A stretch of 64,000 nt of DNA from NCBI GenBank assembly GCA_010093705.1, contig MU006107.1:41611-105610 (forward strand), read 5' to 3'. The first letter of the stretch is position 1. Each line of letters begins with the position of its first letter. The DNA comes from Patellaria atrata CBS 101060. Its lineage: Eukaryota; Ascomycota; Dothideomycetes; Patellariales; Patellariaceae. The notes below the pieces were generated by a model, which worked only from the letters and a program-made list of their open reading frames with translations, was not told where the DNA came from and did no database searches. Position numbers and translations under genes: made by a program. Of this stretch, positions 55,331 through 64,000 are shown one piece after another.

Positions 55331-57565
55331 TTAATAACCCCTCCCGACCTCGACATCCGGCAACCTCGGCGCGCGCTCCTCACTCCACGTCCTCCCGTGA
55401 CTCAAACTCCTCGCATGGCTCTCGCTCCTGCCGTGTCCCAGACTCGCGGAATCGTTCAGCAGCGCCGTCCGACTGGGACTGTCGTTCCTATGACCGCGGC
55501 TGAAGCGGTTGGTGTGCGTGATATTGTCGTTTAGCGGGATGGGGTCGTACTGGCCCATTTGGGGGTCTGCGCTCTTGTACGCGGTGGGGTCCATGAGGAG
55601 GGAGTTGCGGGCATCGAGGGGGGTGAGGGTGTCGAGGTCGCGGTTGAGTTTTTCTAATGGTTGGGAGTTAGTATGATTGTTTTTTTTTTCTTGGGGGGGG
55701 GGGGGGGGTGGGGACGTACCAGCCTCCTTCCTCTTCTTACGGTGGGGATTAGCGCGGCAACAGACGACGATGGCATTGACAGCGATGAGGATGGCGAGGA
55801 GACCCGTCAACACTGCTTGTAGGACGATGAGGACGACGCCAGTGATGGTCTGTGTGCTCTGCGCGACGCCGAGTTCCTCCACGAAGACGAGGACGCAGAC
55901 GACGGAGAGCACACGGACGACTTGGATGGTGATGTTGATCCAGTTACCGGATTTGAGGGAGAAGGGGCGGACCCAGAGGAGCAGCAGGAGGAGAAGGGAT
56001 TCGATGATGAGTTGACCGCCGGCTTGAACGAGGCCGTGACCGCTGGCACCGGCGATGATACAACCTTTGGCGAACATGTAGACGATGACTGGGATGAAGA
56101 TCCACCAGTAACTCTGCTTGTAGTTTTCGTAGAAGATGCTGTATTTTCTCCATGTTTCCTTGTCCTCGAACAGAGCGTGAGCGTCACCTTCTACTTTTTT
56201 GAACTTGCTGGCGACTTGCCAAATCTTGAAGGTAAAATAACCAAGAACGGCGGTAAAGAGAGCTAAGGTAACACCGGCCAATATCTTAGCACCCCAGGAG
56301 TCACCGTTCGTGAATTGATAGATGCACCAAAGCGTCCAGATGCCATAAAGTAAGAGAATCAGATTGGTGATTGTTTTGGCCATGGTCCACCAGTATCGTT
56401 TCCTAAATCCAGTCAGGCTCTTAGGAAAACTACCAAAGAGAGCCCATCCTTCTAGAATGACTTTGAACAGAAGGATTCCGACAGCGATGGAAGCAACAAT
56501 AATGGCGAAAACAAGAAGAATGGTCATGAATGTGTTAGCTTGAGGGATCGATAGTTCTTCAACGTAAGCCTGGATGCCTTCCACATAGTGCATAACTTTA
56601 CTGTCACTGTTCGTCGTCGAGTTCGCGGAACCAATGGTTGTCCCATTAATCGTAGTAGTAAAGTCGCGAGCATACAGAAGGAATTCGTCGAAACTGCGTT
56701 TGTTAAGCGTACGAGCCTGATGTACGAGAGTTGCATTTCGAAGGAAGTCTACATTAGCCTCTGTGAGATTGCCACCTGTAGATTTCCTGAATGAGTCGAT
56801 GGATCGTTGCATGCCATCCCATTCGAATAGACCAGTGCTGAACGCGAAGTTCTTGGCAAAGTTCCTGTAAACTTGGGGGTATTGAACGCTGAGCATCCCA
56901 TTCATAGCCATACTCTGGAACCAGCCTAAACACTCTCCGAAGGTAGGACTAGGGGAAGCGGCTCCGGGATGACCACCGGCAGCTAATGCGGACAGACCAG
57001 AAAGAATAAGAGCACCACCAACTATACCACCAGCAGCATAAGAAACGGCCGGTACAGATGTTGTCTTCCCGTTCTTGACCACAGACTCGACACAAGCAAC
57101 TGGATCATCGCCACCATCAACTGGAAGTAGTTCCATTTTTGCTGTACCATCTATATCCGGGATATTGAAGGCGATATCTGGAATCTGTGATGCAAACTCG
57201 TTCGGAATATCCACATCACCAGCAGAGGCAAACTCGCCAGAAGGAACGGGACATAGTTGTGGGAACGATGTCTCTTCGTCACAGGGATTAAACTCTTTCG
57301 TGTAGAGTTCTCTTCCATAAGCAAATGCGGTAAGTTTTGCCTTGACCTTCACTTCTCTTGCGCTTGATCCGGCAACATCAAAGGTCACTCTGTTGGTTCG
57401 TCTGTCGAATTTTATATTCATCCTCTGAATTTGAATATCCGAGTTGCTAGAGCACATGCTGAAGCCACTGGTTTCAAGAATATCACCGGCCAGAGCTGTA
57501 AGCGGAAGTGTTCCTAGCAATAACAAAGGGGCAAACGTTGCCCGTAATCGTGAAGAGAGATGCAT
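55331..57565 (-). CDS. TRP-like/ML-domain membrane protein of the FLC (flavin carrier) family
   Basis: Exons (minus) 57565-55720 and 55653-55331 give 722 aa. FLC/TRP-like proteins of fungi sit in the ER, Golgi or plasma membrane and affect calcium entry, FAD import into the ER and wall integrity; the exact transport activity is debated. A signal peptide (residues 1-26, ending ALAGD) precedes an ML-like lumenal domain with paired cysteines (SGFSMCSSNSDIQIQRMNIK, EFNPCDEETSFPQLCPVPSG, VACVESVV). Then comes a TM segment (AAGGIVGGALILSGLSALAA), a linker with several N-glycosylation sequons, and the TRP-like block of about eight TM helices from TFMTILLVFAIIVASIAVGI to VCCRANP. The cytosolic tail is Ser/Arg-rich. 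The 66-bp intron contains a C16 run (transcript strand); removing it joins KRKEA to EKLNRDLDTLTPLDARNSLL. Confidence 0.9.
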   Translation of the reverse strand: MHLSSRLRATFAPLLLLGTLPLTALAGDILETSGFSMCSSNSDIQIQRMNIKFDRRTNRVTFDVAGSSAREVKVKAKLTAFAYGRELYTKEFNPCDEETSFPQLCPVPSGEFASAGDVDIPNEFASQIPDIAFNIPDIDGTAKMELLPVDGGDDPVACVESVVKNGKTTSVPAVSYAAGGIVGGALILSGLSALAAGGHPGAASPSPTFGECLGWFQSMAMNGMLSVQYPQVYRNFAKNFAFSTGLFEWDGMQRSIDSFRKSTGGNLTEANVDFLRNATLVHQARTLNKRSFDEFLLYARDFTTTINGTTIGSANSTTNSDSKVMHYVEGIQAYVEELSIPQANTFMTILLVFAIIVASIAVGILLFKVILEGWALFGSFPKSLTGFRKRYWWTMAKTITNLILLLYGIWTLWCIYQFTNGDSWGAKILAGVTLALFTAVLGYFTFKIWQVASKFKKVEGDAHALFEDKETWRKYSIFYENYKQSYWWIFIPVIVYMFAKGCIIAGASGHGLVQAGGQLIIESLLLLLLLWVRPFSLKSGNWINITIQVVRVLSVVCVLVFVEELGVAQSTQTITGVVLIVLQAVLTGLLAILIAVNAIVVCCRANPHRKKRKEAGTSPPPPPPQEKKNNHTNSQPLEKLNRDLDTLTPLDARNSLLMDPTAYKSADPQMGQYDPIPLNDNITHTNRFSRGHRNDSPSRTALLNDSASLGHGRSESHARSLSHGRTWSEERAPRLPDVEVGRGY

Positions 57566-59514
57566 TGTGAGAAGGGTTTAACGCCAGCAAGGGCGATGGG
57601 TGGGAGTAGTGGAAGCTGTGAGGGACCAAAGCTCTCGCCAGATGGTCCTAGGATGTCCACGTGAAAATGGTTATGGGTCGTGGAGGACAGCAGAAACAGC
57701 AGTGTTAAAACAGCAGTGTTGATTCGTAAAAGGGTGGTCGGTTTAAGTTTCAGAAGGTCTATTACAAAGGTGATATAGACAAGAGTAGGATCAACCTCCT
57801 TCGTGCCGTTCAAGAGGTAGGATTCTGAGCGAAAGTCGGAAGGAGAAGTGAGGCAAGTTCGTTAATCGGAGTTGAAACGAAGGTCAAATGGGAAAAGAGG
57901 AAGATATGGGAGGGCTGTAAATGCAAGGAAGCCCTAACGAGTGATGGGCAAAATACAAACAGTGGTAAAACGTAGAATAGAGAAGTTGAGGAAGAGGGTG
58001 TGTTAAAAGGTGTGAGAAAAGTATGAGGATAAGGGATCTGGTTTGATGGCGAGTGCTTGACCAGGGTCTTGGGCAGGTTTCACACTGCGCCCGCTTCTGA
58101 GATGGCGCTAAGATGAATCTGTACTAAACAGGAGAGAGGCCGCGAATCTCGTCTTGAATTGATAAATTTTGTAGTGATCAACTGAATTATTCCCCTGATG
58201 GTAGGTAAGGTACGACGTAATGTTAATGCGAGTGAGTATGCAGCCGGGGAAAAGAGGGAACATAAAATTCGAGAAACATTGTGGCACAAGCTACCTTGAT
58301 ATAAAAACTCGGACATTCCAGCTGAAGGAGGGGGTACAGTACAGCAGAGTAAGGTATCATCTGGACCTTTTACTACTACTGTACCGGTAGGAGACAACCC
58401 ACAGCCCTCCTGTAGTAACGCCCACAAGCGCGGTTTCGGGCACGGGAAGCCCATAGAAGCTCAGATTTCGAGCGAAGACTAGCAGAGAAAACCGTCACAA
58501 GCTCCTTTGGCATGGGAGCCAAGTTGACATGGCCACCACTTAAAAGCTTCCTCTTGATGCTTCTGTGAGCTGAGAGGTGCATCTTTGCTGTCTCTTTGCT
58601 TTTCGCGCACACTCCGATGAATGAATGCCACTTTGGATCAAGACATGAAGTGAGTGACTGGAGTTGATATTGTCATCTGAATTTATTCTTCCCCTCAGCG
58701 CATCTTCTTTCCTTTGACCTACGATTGTCTGCTTGATACCGTCAAGGTCTTGGACGCTATCCATCCTAAAATGCGCAAACTCTTTGTCGAGCTATCCTTA
58801 TCGTCATTATTGAATGTGCTCAGATATCCCGATATCGAAATCCTGTATCCGGCAAGCAGTCCCTTGAATGCTCCGTGAAAGTCTTTCCAGTTGCCGTGGC
58901 TAGGTACGTTGCGGTCTTGCAGCTCGTATTTTTTTTTTCTTTCTCTGGAGGCTGAGCAGTGCTATTTTTGGACCGTTGACTTCGGCGATACACGATTAGT
59001 CAGGCGGCTCAGGCCGTACTTCGACACTTTCACTCGACGCTTATTTGTACGTTCAAGATGAATAATCGTACAGTATACGTTGTCTTAACCTGTTGGCTTT
59101 GGTGTTATCGTCACACGTCCGCACGGGTGATTTCTAACGGTGGAAATGCGGTTGCGGTGCAAAGAAGCGTTGGATGAACAACGGGTTGACTTACTTTAGC
59201 ATTTTTCGCTTCTCTCTGACTGACAGTTCGCGTATGAAGACTTGACCACGTCAGTATCAGTAGTAGATCATGCATCACATGAGGGTACCTGAATCTATCA
59301 GTTATGAAGTGCTATCTCACATATTGGAATCAATCCAAAATTCCATATGTGGACGTCATTTAGTGTGAGATATAGAGCAAAGGCTCGTCTTCCCTTTATA
59401 TTCGTCTCTATTTGAATCATTTTTTATGACCGCGTTGTTGCGTAGGTATTTCAAGCACAGCCACTCTTTCATTTCTATCAACCGCTTCGTTCTTTCCATC
59501 TCTACCCAGCACGA
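57566..59514. other. 1.9-kb intergenic region upstream of the FLC gene
   Basis: Holds the FLC promoter (minus strand) and the 3' flank of the MFS gene. Only short, motif-free frames; no gene recognised. A T-run lies near 58929-58939. Confidence 0.45.
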
Positions 59515-61227
59515 TCAAGCTTTACGGCCAATTTCTCCACTTACAACTTCAACATTCTCATCTGCACTGGGTCCCTTCTCAATATTCTTTTCGACATCGC
59601 TTTGCACCACACCAATTTCACTTGCTCCGATTTTATCTGCAGGATCACGATACGCGGGAATAAAGTTAACAGCAAGACTATAAGTCCATGCAAGGACCAT
59701 GAACATCGTCGGAACAAGCATGGCAAATGCGGTACTGTCACGACGATCTGCTACAGCTGCGAGAACAGCAGGGACTATAATCTCTCTTAGCAATCATTCT
59801 ACTAGAGGGACTTGATAACGAGACGTACTCCAAGCACCACCACTGACACCAGCCACGATCAAACCAGCACCTCTCTTCGTATGTCTACCCAAACCGCGGA
59901 TACCAAGAGCCACGATTGTAGGGAAACACACAGATTCAAAGAAGAAGGTGAGTATCAGCATTGCAAGCCCAGTATTTTCTTTTTCCGTGATGGTAGCTGA
60001 ATTGAATATGATAACACACGTCAGATAGGCGAGGAGGACCCAGCGCGGCTTGATAAATTTCATAAGAAATGAACCAGAGAACCGGCCCACTGCAAAGCAA
60101 CCTTGCGCCACGGCGAGGAACTTTGCTGCCAGTGCAGAATCGGTGTTAGAGCGGATTTCCTCAGCATAGTTTATGAAGTAACTCGCGAGTGCAACTGTAA
60201 AAAGTGAGGATGAGTACACCGGACCTCGTGCTCTGGTGCATAGGGGAAACAAACCTTGTGCTCCAGTGTAAAGTGTCTGAGCTACCGCTGCATGGAATAA
60301 CCTATATTGTTTCCTGAACGGTTTGTCACCTGAACCCACATGTGTCTCTTCAGCCTGGAATTCCATATCCGCATCCGTAATCTCCGGTATCTTGCTGAAA
60401 AAGAATACGGTCGCCAAAATGAAGACGAAAATTGCAATGGCAAGATATGTCCATTGCACACTCTTCAGTGCTTCAACATTGTCATCCACGTGGGTAAAGA
60501 AAGCATAAGAACCGAGAATTGGACCAACGACGGTGCCGACGGCTTGAATGGCTTGTGCTATATTGATACGCAGCTCAGAGTAGCGTGGTGGACCGCATAC
60601 TGTTCTCGTCAGCACTACTATTTCATTATTGAACATCAGTAAGAGAATTACCAGCCATGAAAGGGTTCGCCGCTGTCTCTAAAGTTCCTAATCCACTACC
60701 AATTACGAAAGTAGCTGCGCAGAAACCACCAAAAGACTTGTTCAGACCTGCTGGCCACATACATAACGAACCAATACCGTAGAGAGTCAGGCCGGTAATG
60801 AAAGTCGCCTTGTAGCCATAGTGACGAAGTATCCAATTTGCATACCCGAGGGATGCAAGCGGGTAAGCACTGGAGTATCTCGTCAGTCTTCATTGCTCGA
60901 TTTCAAGAATCTCCTCCCCAACGGATATGATTGTCACATACCCAAAGTATGCCGCTTGCAAGCCTGATGATCTGGTTTTCGTGATTCCAAGAGTATTCTG
61001 GAAGTGCTTGTTCAGAGTGTCTAGCAATCCATATGCGAATCCCTATGGCACTACGTTAGATAACGTCTCTATTAGCAAGAAGTGAAGCTACAGGACCGTA
61101 CCCAGAGGAAGTACAAAATTGTTACTAGCGCAATCGGGAAAAGGGACTCCCTGAGTGTTATCTCAGCGGCATTTGTCCTTTTATTTCCCGCTCTCAGGTT
61201 ATGAGTCCTCGAGAAAAACCTTCCCAT
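59515..61227 (-). CDS. MFS transporter, fucose-permease (FucP/GluP) type
   Basis: Exons (minus) 61227-61102, 61042-60942, 60869-60652, 60599-60255, 60194-59829 and 59774-59515 give 471 aa. FucP-type permeases take up hexoses with protons across the plasma membrane. Twelve hydrophobic segments are countable after splicing, starting ESLFPIALVTILYFLWGFAY, with family-typical GLLDTLNKHFQ, FFGAYPLASL-like AYFGAYPLASLGY, GSGLGTLETAANPFMAV and GPPRYSELRINIAQAIQAVG. The second half includes ASYFINYAEE, AVGRFSGSFLMKFIKP, FPTIVALGIRGLG, GVSGGAWIPAVLAAVAD and VPTMFMVLAW. The C-terminal tail is acidic. The fourth intron (60195-60254) has a weak donor GTTTGT and is 60 bp with no stop, so retention would insert 20 residues. 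Substrate is inferred from family only. Confidence 0.9.
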
Positions 61228-62418
61228 CGTCCTTTTGAGCTAGCTTGCTATCCCAAGCTGTTAACACTACTTCTTCAAGCTGTTTACCCCAATTCTAGGT
61301 GGTAGGTCTAGGATCTCACGAAGAGGTAAGTGCTGCAGTAAGTAAGTACTTATCTGAAGCTCCAATCCATCGCCACAAGATCTCGAACCGATTAAAATCA
61401 ATTTGGAAGCTCCCCAAGAGCCGGGAGTTCAGTGATCATTTGTCGCGTTAATCTTCACCGAAGCAGGTCGAGGGGAACCCTGCCCTGCAACGATACCTGA
61501 GAAGTTCTCCGCCTCATCAGCAAAATTTACAACATCTTCAGCATGCATAGCCGGTATCTGCAGATGTTGTACCCCTGCGAATGCATAGTTGTCTATGATG
61601 TCCTATCCATGTTTGTCCCTCTGCTATACTCTCGCCGCGCACCCCGCAGCTAAAGTTCAGCAAGGGACTTCCAGAAGTCCATACGTGCGGTGAGATAGAT
61701 AGTTGAACAATCCCCATGGGGAACGATCAACGTTGATGCCATCCCGTTGGCGCAGGGACCGTTAAGAGGCTCGTGGGAAGTCCGAAATGGCGACTTACAT
61801 CAAAATACTCTAGGTACTTTTCACTACGCTCCCTTACCGAAGAGTACCCCTCTCATATGTCTCTTCTATAAGGAAAGACATCTAGCAAGAAGGATAAATC
61901 AATAGGTTGACATGTTAATAGAAATAATGTCATGATATAAGGTTAGTGGTAGTAACCTCAAAGTGTCTACCGTCTTGCCCCAGTGGATCCCAAAAGGATC
62001 CCAATATTTGAAGACCGTGCAGATGGCAAACACTTGGAACGCCGTCAACGGGGATTCTGCAAATACAGTAGGGTATGCTCTATCGCTCGGCCCGTGCCGA
62101 TCTCGACCTATTCTAGGTAAGCTATCTACAGTCTATTTCTATCGGATATCAGAACAGAAGAATACTTCGCGTCCATTAAATGATTCCAATTATAGTAGAT
62201 GACCCATGGGGAACAAAATCTTCGGTAAGGGATACTTTTACTGCTCTCACTCTCACAAGTGCAGTAACCAGTTTTGAATTTCATCCTGGATGAGGGTGAA
62301 ATCTATCGACCCAGGCCACATCGACTTCCCCCCAGCCGCATTCTTCCTCGATCACCATCCATCCAGCGACAACTTCGAAAGACATGGCCTTATCCAAGGG
62401 AAAGGGTTGATCTTCCAT
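61228..62418. other. Intergenic, between two co-oriented minus-strand genes
   Basis: 1.2 kb. A plus-strand frame at 61963-62202 has no motif. A short palindromic pair near 61705-61725 (CAATCCCCATGGGGAACG, containing CCCCATGGGG) and a related CCCATGGGG at 62204-62212 were noted. No gene recognised. Confidence 0.45.
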
Positions 62419-63415
62419 CTACAAACAACCCCATACGGCTAGAGCTCCAATGAGGAGTACCCAAGCACCGAAAGCTGCACTCGTAGACGCAGCACCTTTG
62501 GGCACGTTACCGGTGAATGAACCCCCCAGATACCAAGACCCGATATCAGTGAGCTCTCCGTCCTGGTCCAGCATAGCGCAGTTGGGACCGACGTTCGAGA
62601 CCGAAGAACGAAACGAACCGAAGAGGGAATATCGCTCGACAAATCTACAGCGTGTAAGCCATAAGGTAAATAACCCACACCACAAGCATATTCAACACGA
62701 AAACAACACCAAAGGAAACACACAAAACTCACTCCAACCGATCAAACCACTCACTACTCGTATTGTAAAACTCCTGCGTCGGCTCCAAATCTTCGTGGGG
62801 GAGATTATACTCCGTAACCCAAACATCCTTCCCCCGCCACCGTTCCCGCACCTGCCCCACAAAACTTGCCAACCCCTCAAAGTCCCCGTAGAAATGCACA
62901 GCGATGAAATCGGCCTCGCACCCCTCACAGGCCTCGAAGAACTGCCCCAGCCACGCTAACCCCCCCCCGTTCCCCCGCGTCGCAGGCGACCCCGCCCGTA
63001 TCCCCATCTCCCGCAACGGCTCGATCTGCTCCCTCCACAACTCGGCCGCCCGGGCGGGACTGATGGCACTGCCTCCGGTCTCGTGGTCGCCGTCGGGCTC
63101 GTTGAAGCCGAGGACGTGGGTGACGTTTGTCCCGGAGGAGAGGAGCGAGCGGACTGTAAGGGGGAAGTCGAGCGAGGAGTCATCGCCCCAGAGCATTGGG
63201 ACGAAGTTGAGGGGGGTGGAGAGGAGGGAGGGGGAGGGTACGGGGTCGTAGTTGTAGTACCAGGTTAGGTGGCCGGAGGAGGCGGCGTCGCGCCATATAG
63301 AGGAGTCGGAGTGCGCGGAGTTGGGGATGTGGATCAGGCCGCGCTTGGAGGAGGAGGTTGAGAGGATGGGGGGGAGGAGGGGGAAGAGAGGGAGGAGGGA
63401 GAGCAGTGGACGCAT
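62419..63415 (-). CDS. GPI-anchored glycoside hydrolase, GH128-type beta-1,3-glucanase
   Basis: Exons (minus) 63415-62733 and 62644-62419 give 302 aa. GH128 enzymes cleave beta-1,3-glucan; fungal ones with GPI anchors are thought to remodel the wall. A hydrophobic signal peptide (MRPLLSLLPLFPLLPPILS) leads to KRGLIHIPNS, WYYNYDPVPS and FVPMLWGDDS. The putative acid/base E106 lies in HVLGFNEPD and the nucleophile E202 in VWVTEYNLP, the family pattern. The C-terminal domain ends SWYLGGSF, then a Ser/Ala spacer (PKGAASTSAAF) and a hydrophobic tail (GAWVLLIGALAVWGCL) that fits a GPI-attachment signal. The upstream in-frame ORF to 63592 lacks a signal peptide, so the ATG at 63415 is chosen. The 88-bp intron is GT...AG. 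Confidence 0.88.
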
Positions 63416-64000
63416 GATGGATGGGTTCTCTGAATGAAGAGTATCGACCAGATATCTCTTCTGGATTTGGGGGAGCGAGTGGTGTGGTAGGCCGTCGTTG
63501 TTGTCGTGGGATAGTTTGACCCCTATGGCTGTGGTGGTACAGTATACGGTGCGCCCATAGAAAACAGCAATCGAGTACAGGTTCTTCTTCAAGAAAAGAA
63601 GGGAGCCCCTAAATACTTCGGGTGGACAAGATAATCAACACCAGCGGTGCCATCGTGTCGGTAACAGATACCGTTCTCGCGCCCAGCAGATACGTAAATA
63701 TCCAAGAAAATACTTATTGGAGTACGGGTACGCGGTTCTGGGCGGTAAACTTGGTATCTGGTGTATCCTTTGAGATGAGCCGTGACGCCAATTGTTGTAC
63801 AGGGGGGGAGCTGAGCCACTTCCGTTCCGAACCTTGTAATATCGTCCCTTGAACTCATTTCGTGCTTTCTCCTGCATTGGTATCAATTCGAAGATGTAGG
63901 GCAATAATCGTCATGCTAATCTTCATTATAACATACATTCTTCCATTCCCATCGTGTCCAGCTGAAGGCGTTGTAAAGAACAATATGGACTCTACATCCC
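63416..64000. other. Promoter side of the GH128 gene, window end
   Basis: No gene confirmed. A plus-strand frame at about 63622-63852 begins with GTG and a minus-strand frame at 63635-63904 overlaps it; neither has a motif. Confidence 0.4.

Noticed and set aside
63622-63904. Overlapping frames on both strands near the right edge
   Set aside because: The plus frame starts with GTG and the minus frame has no recognisable domain; both lie in the promoter side of the GH128 gene.

Overview
The window is nuclear DNA of a filamentous ascomycete (Pezizomycotina; Leotiomycetes is my guess, from the look of the proteins only). Genes are compact, on both strands, and broken by short introns (47-105 bp, one exception) with GT...AG ends and CTAAC/CTGAC-like branch points. 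I rebuilt exon structures by joining conserved protein segments across these sites, so the coordinates are exon-level models and not transcript evidence. Each CDS entry gives the outer span, with exons listed in the evidence.

Layout. 1-13 kb: 3' part of a non-RD protein kinase, a DDHD-domain phospholipase, a KxDL (BLOC-1/BORC-type) protein, SEC18/NSF, and a PhzF-family enzyme divergent from SEC18. 15-25 kb: a secreted Gln/Asn/Gly-repeat protein, a Sas2-like MYST acetyltransferase, a decaying BTB/POZ gene, a conserved fungal protein of unknown function, and uroporphyrinogen-III synthase sharing a 199-bp divergent promoter with the ERV1-type sulfhydryl oxidase. 26-37 kb: S-adenosylmethionine synthetase (with a 19-nt exon), GPN3 GTPase, a PHD+JmjC histone demethylase (JHD1/KDM2 type), and SF3B6/p14 (five exons). 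37-43.9 kb: a gene-poor tract with a stop-riddled pseudogene and little else. 43.9-54.5 kb: a Num1/ApsA cortical anchor with a PH domain, a tract of decayed repeats, ubiquitin protease UBP14/USP5, and the ISU1 iron-sulfur scaffold. 55-64 kb: an FLC/TRP-like membrane protein, a fucose-permease-like MFS transporter, and a GPI-anchored GH128-type glucanase.

Functional themes are housekeeping: membrane traffic (SEC18, KxDL, DDHD lipase), chromatin and methylation (MYST, JmjC/PHD, SAM synthetase), and mitochondrial iron/heme/thiol chemistry (HEM4, ERV1, ISU1). I see no secondary-metabolite cluster, CRISPR array or intact transposon. The most unusual signal is in ISU1. Its first intron cannot be joined by any GT...AG pair that keeps the conserved protein, but an AT...AC pair (ATAAGT ... 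CTAAC ... CAAAC) joins it exactly. The other 37 introns I modelled are GT...AG. Second in interest are two decaying genes: the BTB gene (frameshift, mutated splice donor, phase conflict) and the 39-40 kb pseudogene, whose five premature stops are all explicable by C-to-T change.
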